DNA of 64,000 bases from positions 58,783,953-58,847,952 of the forward strand of contig CM049311.1 of assembly GCA_026874595.1 (NCBI GenBank), read 5' to 3'. This DNA is from Sipunculus nudus (Eukaryota > Annelida > Sipuncula > Golfingiida > Sipunculidae). Made by a program: the position numbers and the translations under genes. Positions 35,288 through 42,507 of the stretch are shown here, one piece after another (position 1 is the stretch's first letter; each line of letters begins with the position of its first letter). The notes under the pieces were generated by a model that saw only the letters and a program-made list of their open reading frames with translations, ran no database searches and had not been told where the DNA came from.

Positions 35288-38083
35288 GTCTGTCTGTCTG
35301 TCTGTCTGTTATTAAGCTTAGAATACTTAATTCTATGTCATTGTCATTGCTGTATAATAGCAATTTCAGTGATTTATAAAGAGTGTGTCTGACCTTTTCC
35401 TGTCAAAGTATATTCAATATATTTCAGGTCTGCTAAAATTCCTGAATATAAAGTCTATGGAAGGGCTGGCTGAGGCCACGAGGGTGTTTGGTAATCTCTC
35501 AAGGGAACGTAACATCAGGGACTTCCTGTCTAAAAACAAGGGTAAGCATATTTCAGCCCATTGGGTAGTTGAAACATCTGCTTGGCAGACTTGTAGGTCA
35601 GATCTAGCATATCTTGGTTAATATAGGACATAACATAAATAATATTTATATCTTTACATGATTTCAATTTATATATACACATAGCTTCTCATTTGTACAG
35701 CTATAGTATAACTGGTAATGGGTTCAGGGTATAGCTCTTTTTAATCAGAAGAAAATGCTTAATTCAGTTCAAGATTTAGGTAAATGTACAAAGCCTATGC
35801 AATATTTATACTAGATAAATGTAACAAGTTACTTAGAACCCTGTGTAGAACAATATCCACCCATAGAATGCACATAGCTTTCATTTGTCATGTCAGGGGT
35901 ATTGTGAGTTGATAACATGTCCATGTTTATCATGTTTCTGGTTTCAGTGCTGGAGATGATGATAGCCCTGCTGGACTCTGGCAGTAGGGATGTGGTGTAT
36001 AACATGATAACATGTCCACGTTTATCATGACTTGTTTCTGGTTTCAGTGCTGGAGATGATGATAGCCCTGCTGGACTCTGGCAGTAGGGATGTGGTGTAT
36101 ACGGCTGTAGGTGTACTCATTAACCTTATGGCAGACGAGGAGAAACGACCCATGCTACAGAAAGAGGGAGGAGTTAAAAAGTAATATGTGCATCAGTCTC
36201 TTTAAATGTCTCATTGTATTATCCTGACATATTGTAACTGGCTGTTATTTTGTACCATCTGTTTTTTTTTTTCTAATATATATTAGGTCCAGTTTTATAA
36301 ATCATGCTGGTGTTTAACGTTAAAGAAATGCATGTAATACTAAATTTTATACAGGAAAAATGATACTTAACAAATATACAGGAAAACAGACGCTAAATGG
36401 TAAACAAATATACAGGGAAGCTGATACTTAATGGTATACAGATATACAACAAAACTTATACTTAGGGGTAAGAAATGTGCAGGTAAACTGATATTTAATG
36501 CTAAACAAATATACATTCAAACTGATACTTAATGGTAAACAAATATACATTAAAACTGATACATTAAGGTTTAATAAATAGACAGGTAAACTCATACTTA
36601 ATGGTTAACAAATAAATATAAAAACTGATATGTAATGGTTGAGAAATAGACAGGTAAACTGATACTTATTGGTAAACAAATATACATTTAACCTAATACT
36701 TAATGGTAAAGCTAATATACATTAAAAGTGATATGTAACAGTTAACAAATAGACAGGTAAACTGATTTGTAATAGTTAACAAATAGACTGGTAAACTTAT
36801 TGGTAAGAAAAAAATTCAGGTAAATAGAAACTTAATGGTAAACAAATTTACAGGAAAAACTAAAACATAATGGTAAAAAATTTACAGGGAAACTGATACT
36901 GATAGGAAACAAAGATACATATTAACTGATAAGAATGGTAAGAAATATACAGGGAAACTGATATTTAATGATAAACAGAAATACAACAAAATATTTACAT
37001 AATGGCAAACAAAAAAGACAGGGAAACAGATAGTAAATGGTAAAGAAATATACAGGGAAAATTATACTTAATGTTATACAGATATACAGGGAAATTGTAA
37101 CTAAATGGTGTACAAATATACAGGGAAACAGATAGTTAATGGTAAACAAATATACAGAAAATAGTTACATATAGTTAATGGTAAACAAACAGACAGGATA
37201 ACGGATACTTGTTTACTATATGCTGAACTCTCTCGCTGACTTTGATCTTCAGGTTAATAGATGTATTACGGGACTTTGGCCGAGAGGACTGGTCCTTAGC
37301 TGGGATGGTGTGCCAGACATTGTGCAACTACAGCAGTAAAATCACCAGCACGAATGCATGTTTTGGTGAGGGACAAGCCCAGGACCTTGTAGATGTACTA
37401 GAAGAATTCTTAGGTAGGTGAAACATCCTAAAATACAGACTAACTATTCCATGTGGCCAGCTTATTTTCAGCAAGCATATTTCAAAGGACCTTCATTTGC
37501 AAAGTAAGCTTTCATGAAACAAAGGAACAATGGTCTAATTGACATGTAGGAAACAAAAAATGTGCTTTTAAGGTAATTGAACTACACAGGACTTTATCAG
37601 TCTTTCCATGACATGGAAACTGGTATGAATGAAGATTTGAAACAGAACAAAGCAACACAACTGTCTGAGTTTTATAATTATTAATTTCATGATTATTATA
37701 TAAATGTAAAAAAAAGACAATTTGTATAATTTTCAGTATAAACTACTTATTCATTCATATGCTAATAATGTCAGGGTCCTACCAGTTTTGAATAAATACA
37801 ACAGTGAATGGTTCAGTCCGCATTCTGAGTTGGACAAAAGTTTTAAGAACAGCCATGTAGGGCAGGGACAAGTCTATTGTTTATGTTAATTGTAACAATT
37901 TATTTTCAATCAGATGAGGAAGGAGCATTAGATGTTACTGGGAGCGTGGACCTCGAGGACGAAGAAGTCAGACTTCTGTTACAGGAGGCCTGGAAGAACG
38001 AGTTCTGTCCTGTGGGATCCAGACTCCTAGAGCGAATAGAAAAATACCAATCAGATTTTGAGCCCCTTGAGGAGCCCACATAA
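8872..38083 (+). CDS. ARMC2: ARMC2, armadillo repeat-containing protein 2 (19 coding exons)
   Basis: Joined coding exons: 8872-9098, 13454-13523, 14116-14290, 15368-15527, 16009-16112, 16564-16662, 17705-17880, 19247-19349, 27786-27958, 28527-28577, 29068-29213, 30452-30551, 31514-31654, 33749-33920, 34286-34408, 35428-35541, 36048-36180, 37253-37413, 37914-38083. All introns are GT-AG and every junction keeps phase. The total is 2598 nt, or 865 residues plus stop. Residues 1-280 are polar and probably disordered, with conserved N-terminal motifs (QRKLFGEQSTRDPSNRPPSA, RPPSGIRLKPLDH). Residues about 280-850 are helical armadillo-type repeats, with blocks such as SGNNLANVCKVIFKVS and VLRDFGREDWSLAGMVCQTL that match vertebrate ARMC2 as I remember it. 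Known for the family: it is needed for axoneme assembly in cilia and sperm flagella; Chlamydomonas ARMC2/PF27 is an intraflagellar-transport adapter for radial spokes, and human mutations cause malformed sperm flagella. The start is ATG 8872 in good context (ACCATGG). The frame stays open upstream through 8782, so an earlier start in an upstream exon is not excluded. Confidence 0.95.
9099..10953. other. ARMC2 intron 1, first part
   Basis: No exon or clear repeat recognised; short open frames here have no protein-like composition. Confidence 0.5.
10954..11950 (+). mobile_element. HINE-like element, family B, copy 1 (in ARMC2 intron 1)
   Basis: Head TTTTAGCAAAACTGTGAGCTTATGC; tail CACAGGTTTGCATTAG (inverted head motif), then hairpin TCCTGTAGGCC and TTGTTTTAG. 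The body shares long blocks with 42508-44930 (for example CAGGAGCTAGCATCACC). Non-coding. Confidence 0.65.
11951..13453. other. ARMC2 intron 1, last part
   Basis: AT-rich; nothing recognised except ordinary short open frames. Confidence 0.5.
13454..13523 (+). CDS. ARMC2: ARMC2 coding exon 2 (residues 76-99)
   Basis: The exon lies between acceptor TTTTTTCAACAG and donor GTAAGT. It completes the split serine and reads LGSRHFDSDSRPPSGIRLK, a motif conserved in ARMC2 proteins. Confidence 0.93.
14116..14290 (+). CDS. ARMC2: ARMC2 coding exon 3 (residues 100-158)
   Basis: Proline- and serine-rich disordered segment; donor GTAAAC follows 14290. Two acceptors are possible in the same frame, TTGTTAG (exon from 14116) and CCTCAG (exon from 14125). 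The choice changes the protein by three residues (RPQ). Confidence 0.85.
15368..15527 (+). CDS. ARMC2: ARMC2 coding exon 4 (residues 158-211)
   Basis: Follows acceptor GATGTATTTCAG and ends before donor GTTAGT. The exon is low in complexity, rich in S, T, E and R. The 3' edge was chosen because it is the GT that keeps phase with the next exon; this is less certain than other edges. Confidence 0.8.
16009..16112 (+). CDS. ARMC2: ARMC2 coding exon 5 (residues 211-246)
   Basis: Acceptor TCTGTTACAG, donor GTACTG. It reads GKSRKDSDHVESGYGSDVRE, a charged disordered segment. A GTAAGT string lies just inside its 5' edge but is not used, because the exon stays open and in phase. Confidence 0.83.
16564..16662 (+). 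CDS. ARMC2: ARMC2 coding exon 6 (residues 246-279)
   Basis: Acceptor GGATTTTTTCAG, donor GTAGGA. It holds EEAQFYNTKIGPVIEAMAGH, the start of the conserved helical region of ARMC2. Confidence 0.9.
17705..17880 (+). CDS. ARMC2: ARMC2 coding exon 7 (residues 279-337)
   Basis: Acceptor TTTTATTTCAG, donor GTAAGT, ending in phase 0. It encodes leucine-rich helices (ERLLQLSDHLYLILKDAGLL, then KLLLRLASIILA), typical of an armadillo-like solenoid. Confidence 0.94.
19247..19349 (+). CDS. ARMC2: ARMC2 coding exon 8 (residues 338-372)
   Basis: Acceptor TTATTCTTCAG, donor GTAAGT. Reads SGNNLANVCKVIFKVS followed by FTEGNIL, a strongly conserved ARMC2 block. The next intron is 8.4 kb and packed with nested repeats. 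Confidence 0.95.
19492..20200 (+). mobile_element. HINE-like family A-related element, 5' part
   Basis: Head TTTTCAGCTCAGCTTACGG with partner CTCTGAGCTATAG. The core shows about 150-170 bp repeats marked by GGTCATGGTGACCTAT (near 19767 and 20078; a diverged copy near 19920). No tail is seen before the next element starts, so it is truncated or interrupted at 20200. Confidence 0.6.
20281..22256 (+). repeat. Tandem satellite-like array, period about 337 bp, 6 copies
   Basis: Each unit runs GTTAACAAGGCACAAATC, then GAGACCCATG-type text, AAATTAGGTCTCTGTTACCC, CATATTGATCATGAG and CAGACTGGTGGCGCCACCTG. Unit starts are spaced 337, 337, 336, 339 and 346 bases. Confidence 0.85.
22257..23405 (+). mobile_element. 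HINE-like element, family D, copy 1 (nested)
   Basis: Head is a 30-nt near-palindrome GTATCCGCCAAAACGAAG... (22257-22286). Tail GATTTTGGCAGATAC, the inverted head motif, then ATGTAGTCACTTGT. Three cores of about 280 bp are marked by ATATCTCGGGAACCGTTTGA (22484, 22764, 23043). Interrupts a core repeat of the surrounding family A element. A related copy lies at 45861. Confidence 0.7.
24263..27243 (+). mobile_element. HINE-like element, family E (nested in family C, itself interrupted)
   Basis: Head TTTTTAGCCCTCAGCTCATAG with GCTGATGGGCTA, then a long TCTG/TCCG microsatellite (24312-24370). Cores of about 300 bp are marked by TTGTGAGCAGGATATCTC and TTAGAGCTGATTATA. No clear 3' end; the right edge is judged only from where family C sequence resumes. 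A 2-kb TA-flanked transposon sits inside. Confidence 0.55.
25007..27014. mobile_element. DNA transposon with 23-bp perfect TIRs and TA target site, 2008 bp, no intact transposase
   Basis: The ends are CCGTAAAAGTCGTTGCAGAA+GTC and its exact reverse complement, each flanked by TA. Sub-terminal GGTGCGACTTGTAATA occurs near both ends, in the same orientation. The interior is richer in CpG than its surroundings and holds no open frame above about 90 codons, so it is a non-autonomous or decayed copy. TA target and TIRs point to the Tc1/mariner/pogo superfamily (inference). Confidence 0.85.
27786..27958 (+). CDS. ARMC2: ARMC2 coding exon 9 (residues 372-429)
   Basis: Acceptor TTTATTTTCAG, donor GTATGT, phase 0 at the end. 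It reads YCVGSVKFLTGNSNITRALV, an armadillo helix pair. It begins only about 150 bp after the end of the repeat block filling intron 8. Confidence 0.95.
28527..28577 (+). CDS. ARMC2: ARMC2 coding exon 10 (residues 430-446)
   Basis: A 51-base exon between CATCTTTCAG and GTAAAT. It encodes NSENGKPSESLGNILVQ, a loop plus the start of a helix. Phase 0 on both sides, so skipping it would keep the frame. Confidence 0.9.
29068..29213 (+). CDS. ARMC2: ARMC2 coding exon 11 (residues 447-495)
   Basis: Acceptor CTCTCCTTTCAG, donor GTTAAT. Contains LTGSLRNISDVSNSRHQFLS, a classic armadillo repeat, followed by YGVIPELCVLLDTY. Confidence 0.95.
29880..30048. mobile_element. MITE, 169 bp, pogo/Tigger-like ends, TA target site
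   Basis: TIRs CAGTGGAACCCTGCCATGCG and CAGTGGAACCCCACAATTAT (reverse complement of the right end), both followed by GACCA and both flanked by TA. A second copy lies at 51787-51937. CAGTGG termini recall Tigger elements. Confidence 0.8.
30293..30395 (+). repeat. tRNA-derived SINE relic
   Basis: Box A-like TAGCAAAGTGGTTGGTATGC and box B-like GGGTTAGACTCCTGG at tRNA spacing, then GATCGGCCCAGG and a T-rich tail. Not a functional tRNA (no proper acceptor stem). Confidence 0.5.
30452..30551 (+). CDS. ARMC2: ARMC2 coding exon 12 (residues 495-528)
   Basis: Acceptor TTATCTTTCCAG, donor GTAAGC. Reads KLTQHTECANTMSKNPSHFK; it completes the split serine of exon 11 and ends in phase 0. Confidence 0.94.
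31514..31654 (+). CDS. ARMC2: ARMC2 coding exon 13 (residues 529-575)
   Basis: Acceptor TGCATTTCCAG, donor GTGAGG, phase 0 on both sides. Reads DLVVRISFIMGNLTAKNDQA, an armadillo repeat. Confidence 0.95.
32840..33130 (+). repeat. Old dispersed repeat related to 890-1160
   Basis: Shares TTTTGGATTATTTGTC, a CTGCAACC block, AAAAATATCCC and CAGGTAC..GGTACAGACT in the same order as 890-1160. Confidence 0.4.
33510..33580 (+). repeat. tRNA-derived SINE relic
   Basis: Box A GTAGCAGAGTGGTTAAGGCA is nearly perfect for a leucine/serine-type tRNA; box B (ATGGTAAAATCTC) is decayed. Confidence 0.45.
33749..33920 (+). CDS. ARMC2: ARMC2 coding exon 14 (residues 576-633)
   Basis: Acceptor TTTATTATAG, donor GTAAGT. 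Begins with a charged linker (KQSSENKEGESESK), then the helix VIRVIANLSINEEIGPVIAA. Confidence 0.94.
34286..34408 (+). CDS. ARMC2: ARMC2 coding exon 15 (residues 633-674), tandem NAGNAG acceptor
   Basis: Reads SSSEELVLNTMATINNLSYY. The acceptor is GCAGCAG: splicing after the first AG gives the exon from 34286, after the second from 34289, removing one residue without breaking the frame. The donor GTAAGT after 34408 was chosen over an upstream GTAGCA because only it gives a codon phase that fits exon 16. Confidence 0.9.
35219..35309. repeat. (TA)n microsatellite followed by (TGTC)n
   Basis: About 60 bases of alternating TA, then about six TGTC units, in ARMC2 intron 15. Confidence 0.95.
35428..35541 (+). 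CDS. ARMC2: ARMC2 coding exon 16 (residues 674-712)
   Basis: Acceptor AATATATTTCAG, donor GTAAGC. Reads EATRVFGNLSRERNIRDFLS, an armadillo repeat very like vertebrate ARMC2. Confidence 0.95.
35911..36100 (+). repeat. 90/95-bp tandem duplication over an exon edge
   Basis: Units 35911-36000 and 36006-36100; see the ARMC2 decoy exon entry. Confidence 0.95.
35948..36000 (+). pseudogene. Duplicated 5' part of ARMC2 exon 17 (decoy exon)
   Basis: A 90-base unit (35911-36000) holding the end of intron 16, its acceptor and the first 53 coding bases of exon 17 is repeated at 36006-36100. The copies differ by one substitution and a five-base insertion in the intronic part; the coding part is identical. 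After 36000 this copy runs into intron-like sequence and reaches an in-frame stop within ten codons, with no donor at the duplicated end. It is probably not used, but its acceptor TCTGGTTTCAG is intact. Confidence 0.9.
36048..36180 (+). CDS. ARMC2: ARMC2 coding exon 17 (residues 712-756)
   Basis: Acceptor TCTGGTTTCAG, donor GTAATA. Reads LEMMIALLDSGSRDVVYTAV then VLINLMADEEKR. The first 53 bases and the intron end before them are duplicated just upstream (see pseudogene entry at 35948). Only this copy continues open to a donor in the correct phase. Confidence 0.94.
36290..37200. repeat. Intronic minisatellite, unit about 35-40 bp, roughly 20+ diverged copies
   Basis: Repeating text of the form AAACTGATACTTAATGGTAA then ACAAATATACAGG fills most of ARMC2 intron 17. 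Copies vary in length and sequence. Confidence 0.85.
37253..37413 (+). CDS. ARMC2: ARMC2 coding exon 18 (residues 756-810)
   Basis: Acceptor TTTGATCTTCAG, donor GTAGGT. Reads VLRDFGREDWSLAGMVCQTL, the most recognisable ARMC2 block. A roughly 0.9 kb minisatellite fills most of the intron before it. Confidence 0.96.
37914..38083 (+). CDS. ARMC2: ARMC2 terminal coding exon 19 (residues 810-865 and stop)
   Basis: Acceptor TTTTCAATCAG; reads acidic residues then EAWKNEFCPVGSRLLERIEK and stops at TAA 38081-38083. The acidic tail and tryptophan motif are consistent with the ARMC2 C-terminus. Confidence 0.94.
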
Positions 38084-38458
38084 CACTGTACACATATTTC
38101 TGGATTTAATACACTACAGTTTACATCAGGTTTAGACTTTACATTCATATTTCTCATGTCATCCCTGTTTTGTTAACAGTGTGTTTATGGTATTTGTGAT
38201 ATTTGCACCCAAACCTAGTAAAATATAACACATACACCATATCAATGGTTTAAGTAAGACATGATGTCTTTACTCCTATCAATAACAATTTTATCACTGA
38301 ACATGGTATTTTTTGCCATTTAGTTAGTTGTGTTTCATCATTATTTCATGGGAGGGGACAGTAATCTTTTAGTGAACTAAAAGTAAAAATTGTAGCAAAA
38401 TATTGTGCATTAATAATCAGTTTCTGTCTTATATATGATTAGAAATGGACTAGATATG

Positions 38459-38464
38459 AATAAA
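38459..38464 (+). terminator. Candidate ARMC2 polyadenylation signal AATAAA
   Basis: First AATAAA well placed after the ARMC2 stop, about 375 bases downstream. Further AATAAA strings lie near 39077 and 39145. Position-based inference only. Confidence 0.5.
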
Positions 38465-41400
38465 CTCTGTTTATTACATATTTAGACTGTAGACATAGTT
38501 TATTTAATGAGCGCTAGGTTAATTGAGCTGACAGTAATCTCCAACGGTCTTTCATCAATGAAAACTTGTTACTAAGTTCTGTGTGACCTGTATAGTATTA
38601 GAGACTTGAGTGTCATGTTATATTAAGCCATGATTGTTTAAACCTGATGTGAGCTGTATTTTAGGACCAGTGGCTTCTCAAAGTGTATTTGAAATCTGGT
38701 GTATTTAGAGTGACAGCACATTTTGATATCATTATAGCACTTGATTTTGACAAGGGTACAGAACAACACCAGTGTGAGACTTGACTTTGTAATATTCTTT
38801 ATTTTTCTGAAAATCAAAAATGAGTGATACAAATTATTCTATCATCTGAAAAAGGTCATGTGCAATCAGTGAAAAAATAATATCATACTTGTATGATATA
38901 CCAGAGTCCTCTCCTCTGTTCAAAGAAACAAAAAAAATTATTGTGTTCCGTTTATAAATCCTGAGTTCTTGTATGAAAAAAAGCAAACATTTATTGTCCC
39001 AACAGGTTACACATAATGATTATTAACATAAAGCTTTTTTCATCAAATTACTCTCACTGTGGTGTTTAAATTCTCAATAAAATGGTGCATTGCAACAGTG
39101 AAATACAAGGTCTTTTATGCTAGTAGTCTCTTTCTGTAAATGCAGAATAAAAGAATAAGCTGTAAGCCGAGTAAAAAACTGAATGTGAGAACATTCTTAC
39201 AGTTATGATTGATATATATTTTTTGTGTGTGTATACATCAGACCTTGATCTGCCAAAGAGAAAATTATATAATTTTATTTTATTTTTATTGATTTGTCAG
39301 AATATATTCTTTCCGTCCATTCTTCTTTTTTACATTTCATGTACCCATTTTTATTGGGTCCTACATAGCATGTAATGCAAGCATGCTTGACAGTTTCTCA
39401 TAAAACTTATATATTTTATTAAATAACATAGCAGTCCTCTAACCTAGACATAGTTAGATATTTGATTGCCAGAAATCTTACAACTGCATTATTACCTTGA
39501 TATAAAGGAGATAAAGTATATTTTAATATCACATGAATTTGATATGTCATGAAATAGCCACTGGATATTAGTTATTTAGAAGTGATACCAAGTAACTCAA
39601 ACTATTTTCACACTAAGGTGCTGAATCATTACTAAAATAGTTATAAATATCCAAAATGTATCACAAATATAACAGCAATAAACTGTAACTTAAATAGTTT
39701 TTATGGTTACCTGAACAACTGCCATAGTACCTAAGTGGTTGTCATAGTTCCACAATCCTGTGCCTCAGTAATTAAGGAAGTTGTTTCCATATATCAGTCA
39801 TTGTACATTTATGAAGTTACACGTTTTAATGAAACCAAACAAACAGGTTGTGATCAAACTGTAAAAATTAGTAAACAGAATGGTTAAGTGATATATAGGG
39901 ACCAAAATAGGTTGTGCTTAATTACACTCTGGATTGCACAAATCACTTGTATGTAACATGTATGTATATTTGGTGTTTTTCAATCATGATTATACATATC
40001 ATTGGTGTTTGAAATCACTGGATGTTCAAATGTTTTCAAGCAACAGTATTACATTTTCATATTGTGGATTCTAGTGTCTAAAAATAAGTACACAGCTGTG
40101 GTGTTATTTATCTGTGAACATAAGTTTCATCTGTTATTTTATATATTTAAGGAAAATGTTTAGTCTTTAATGTGTTGATGCAGTGTGTCAGTAGTTAGCT
40201 ATCATTCAAATTCACTTTCATGATATTGATTCCCTCTCAGTTCTTTATGTTTAAGCACTCACATCTACCCATACACATACACTTGCTTTACAACCATTAC
40301 TGGTATGTATACACAGAAGAACTTGTGCAGATTTACCACCAAACGTATCCAAGCAACATATTCCATATAATATATCTCAGTGTTGTAGTCAAGTATTCTG
40401 AGTCTGAGTCCAACTCCTTGAGGATCAAGTACAAGTCCACCTTCTTCGAGTCACAATCTTTTGGAATTTGAGTCCATGTCTTAGTCTATGTCTGACCTTC
40501 AAATTCGAATTTGAGATATTCAGGTGCATTTTAAGTAAGTCTACACAAGATTTTTACTTTAGTATTGAATTGTATTTAACTTCCAGTGTACATAGACTAA
40601 ACTTATTTTTGTAATATTCTGTCATTGGCTCATGCATATAAACCCTTATGAATGGTGAAATTTTCTTATCTGAATGTCAGGCCTTATTTATTTTTTCCTG
40701 CTGGACTTAACATGAACTTAGCCTGATTTCCCAATTCCTGTCCCCCGAGTCCAAGTACAGTACCTTGACCCTGTAAAAGTCTGGACTAGAGTCCTGCATC
40801 ACCTTCACTGTCCTGATATCCAGATGTTGAGCTGTCTTGTTGAGACTGCCTTCAAATGTTAATGAAAGTTATTTAATCCTAGAACATTGTGTAGTGGCCT
40901 TGGCTCCAACAGATGGGTCTGTCACATCAGATGCCTTGTGTCTTATACTTTGTTGATAAAAAAAGTGTAATACTTTTATTTCCAGTGTTTGGATTATTAT
41001 ACCTTCTTCAGCTGGTGAGGTGTAATGTTTTCCTTGTAGCTGTTTTGTTTTGTCTGTTAGCAACTTTACTCAATAGGTTGTGGATAGATTTTTGTGAAAT
41101 TTTGTGGAAATTAATGGAACATGTTAGGAAGAGTCAATCAAATCAATCACCGTAATATCTTTTTAATTTAATTAGTCCTTTACCATTGTGAGTTAGGACA
41201 ATTCTATCTCCCTGCCATACACACCCCCTTTGTTTAGAGCTCACCTGTGATGCACTCATGGTGTTGGTGACCCATACATGAGACACCTTTCACTGCAGTG
41301 AATGAAAAATGATATAACTAGTCTACTTTTATAGTTCATTTTCTTTTTTTCAGGGATAAAACACTTGATTGGTTAAAACTGACTCCACATTTATTATGGC

Positions 41401-42507
41401 CCTGTTTATGTATGGCCCTGTCAAGTGTTCTGTACTTTGTTTCCATTGTACTAACAAACCCTCTGTTCACATAAACATGGATACTTGTATTAATGCAGTA
41501 ACATATTTTGGAAGCAGTCTGGACACAGACGAGCCCTATTGATATATTATGCAGAGTAGTGTCCGATGCCAGTGTCTAGTGAATTGGAGAGTAAATTAGA
41601 ATGCAAACACCACAATCAAGGCCAAACCTTGAGGCCCGTATAGACTGATTCCTGGGTTTCTTTCTCTTGGAAGTTTGCATTATCTGTGCTGGGCCTCTTA
41701 ATCTTTGTTTTTGGTTCATAAATGTAATGAGCCTGGTTCCAATGAGGTGTATTTCTAGGCTTTATACAAAGGCAACATAGTTTTATTTTATATCTGGATT
41801 GTCTCAAAAGATGTCCATAATGCAAAAAAAACCCCCTGAAATATTACAAAATTATGCATACCAAATACTCATATAGTTTAGAAGTCTATCCAAAAAGTTG
41901 AAACAACATTATACAAAAAATATATGTATATAAATTCACACGAGTTGCTGTTTTTCAGTTCCTCATTGACTGAAAAGGTTCATGTAGGGTCTATATACTG
42001 AAAAGGTTCATGTAGGGTCTATATAGAGTTCTATATCTTTATGCATGCAGGGCAGGCTACCTGAAGCTAGGTGGTAGAATACCCTCTCTAGTTGTGTTGT
42101 GTTTGTTATATGTTAGAATGTTTTGAGATTATTTTTGTGAATAAATGTATGCTGAAAGCACTGTACATTCCACGCGGTTGCCTTGTAACCTGCTAATTTA
42201 GCTTGAGATGATTATGCACTGTAAAATATACAATAAAATCAGAAAATTCAAACTATATTCATATGTATAGTGTTTTGTGTGGCAAGAGCAGTTTTTTTGT
42301 TGGCAAATTTTATATAATTTTTATTTATCTCATGCTGGCATACAAAGAAAACATTCACATTAAGACCTGGTAAATTATTGATACTCTTCATTTAACAACA
42401 TGCCAGTGACCTCCAGAGCTAAAAAAAATCTGTGTAAATAAAGCATGAAGTCTTTGTAAATGCCAAATGGACCTTCAAATGACATAATGCTAACCTCCAA
42501 AGGTCTT
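38465..42507. other. Intergenic region downstream of ARMC2
   Basis: No exons recognised. 41969-42024 is a perfect 28-bp tandem duplication (ACTGAAAAGGTTCATGTAGG...). 40379-40802 is rich in GAGTC/AAGTC motifs and may be a decayed palindromic element. Confidence 0.5.
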
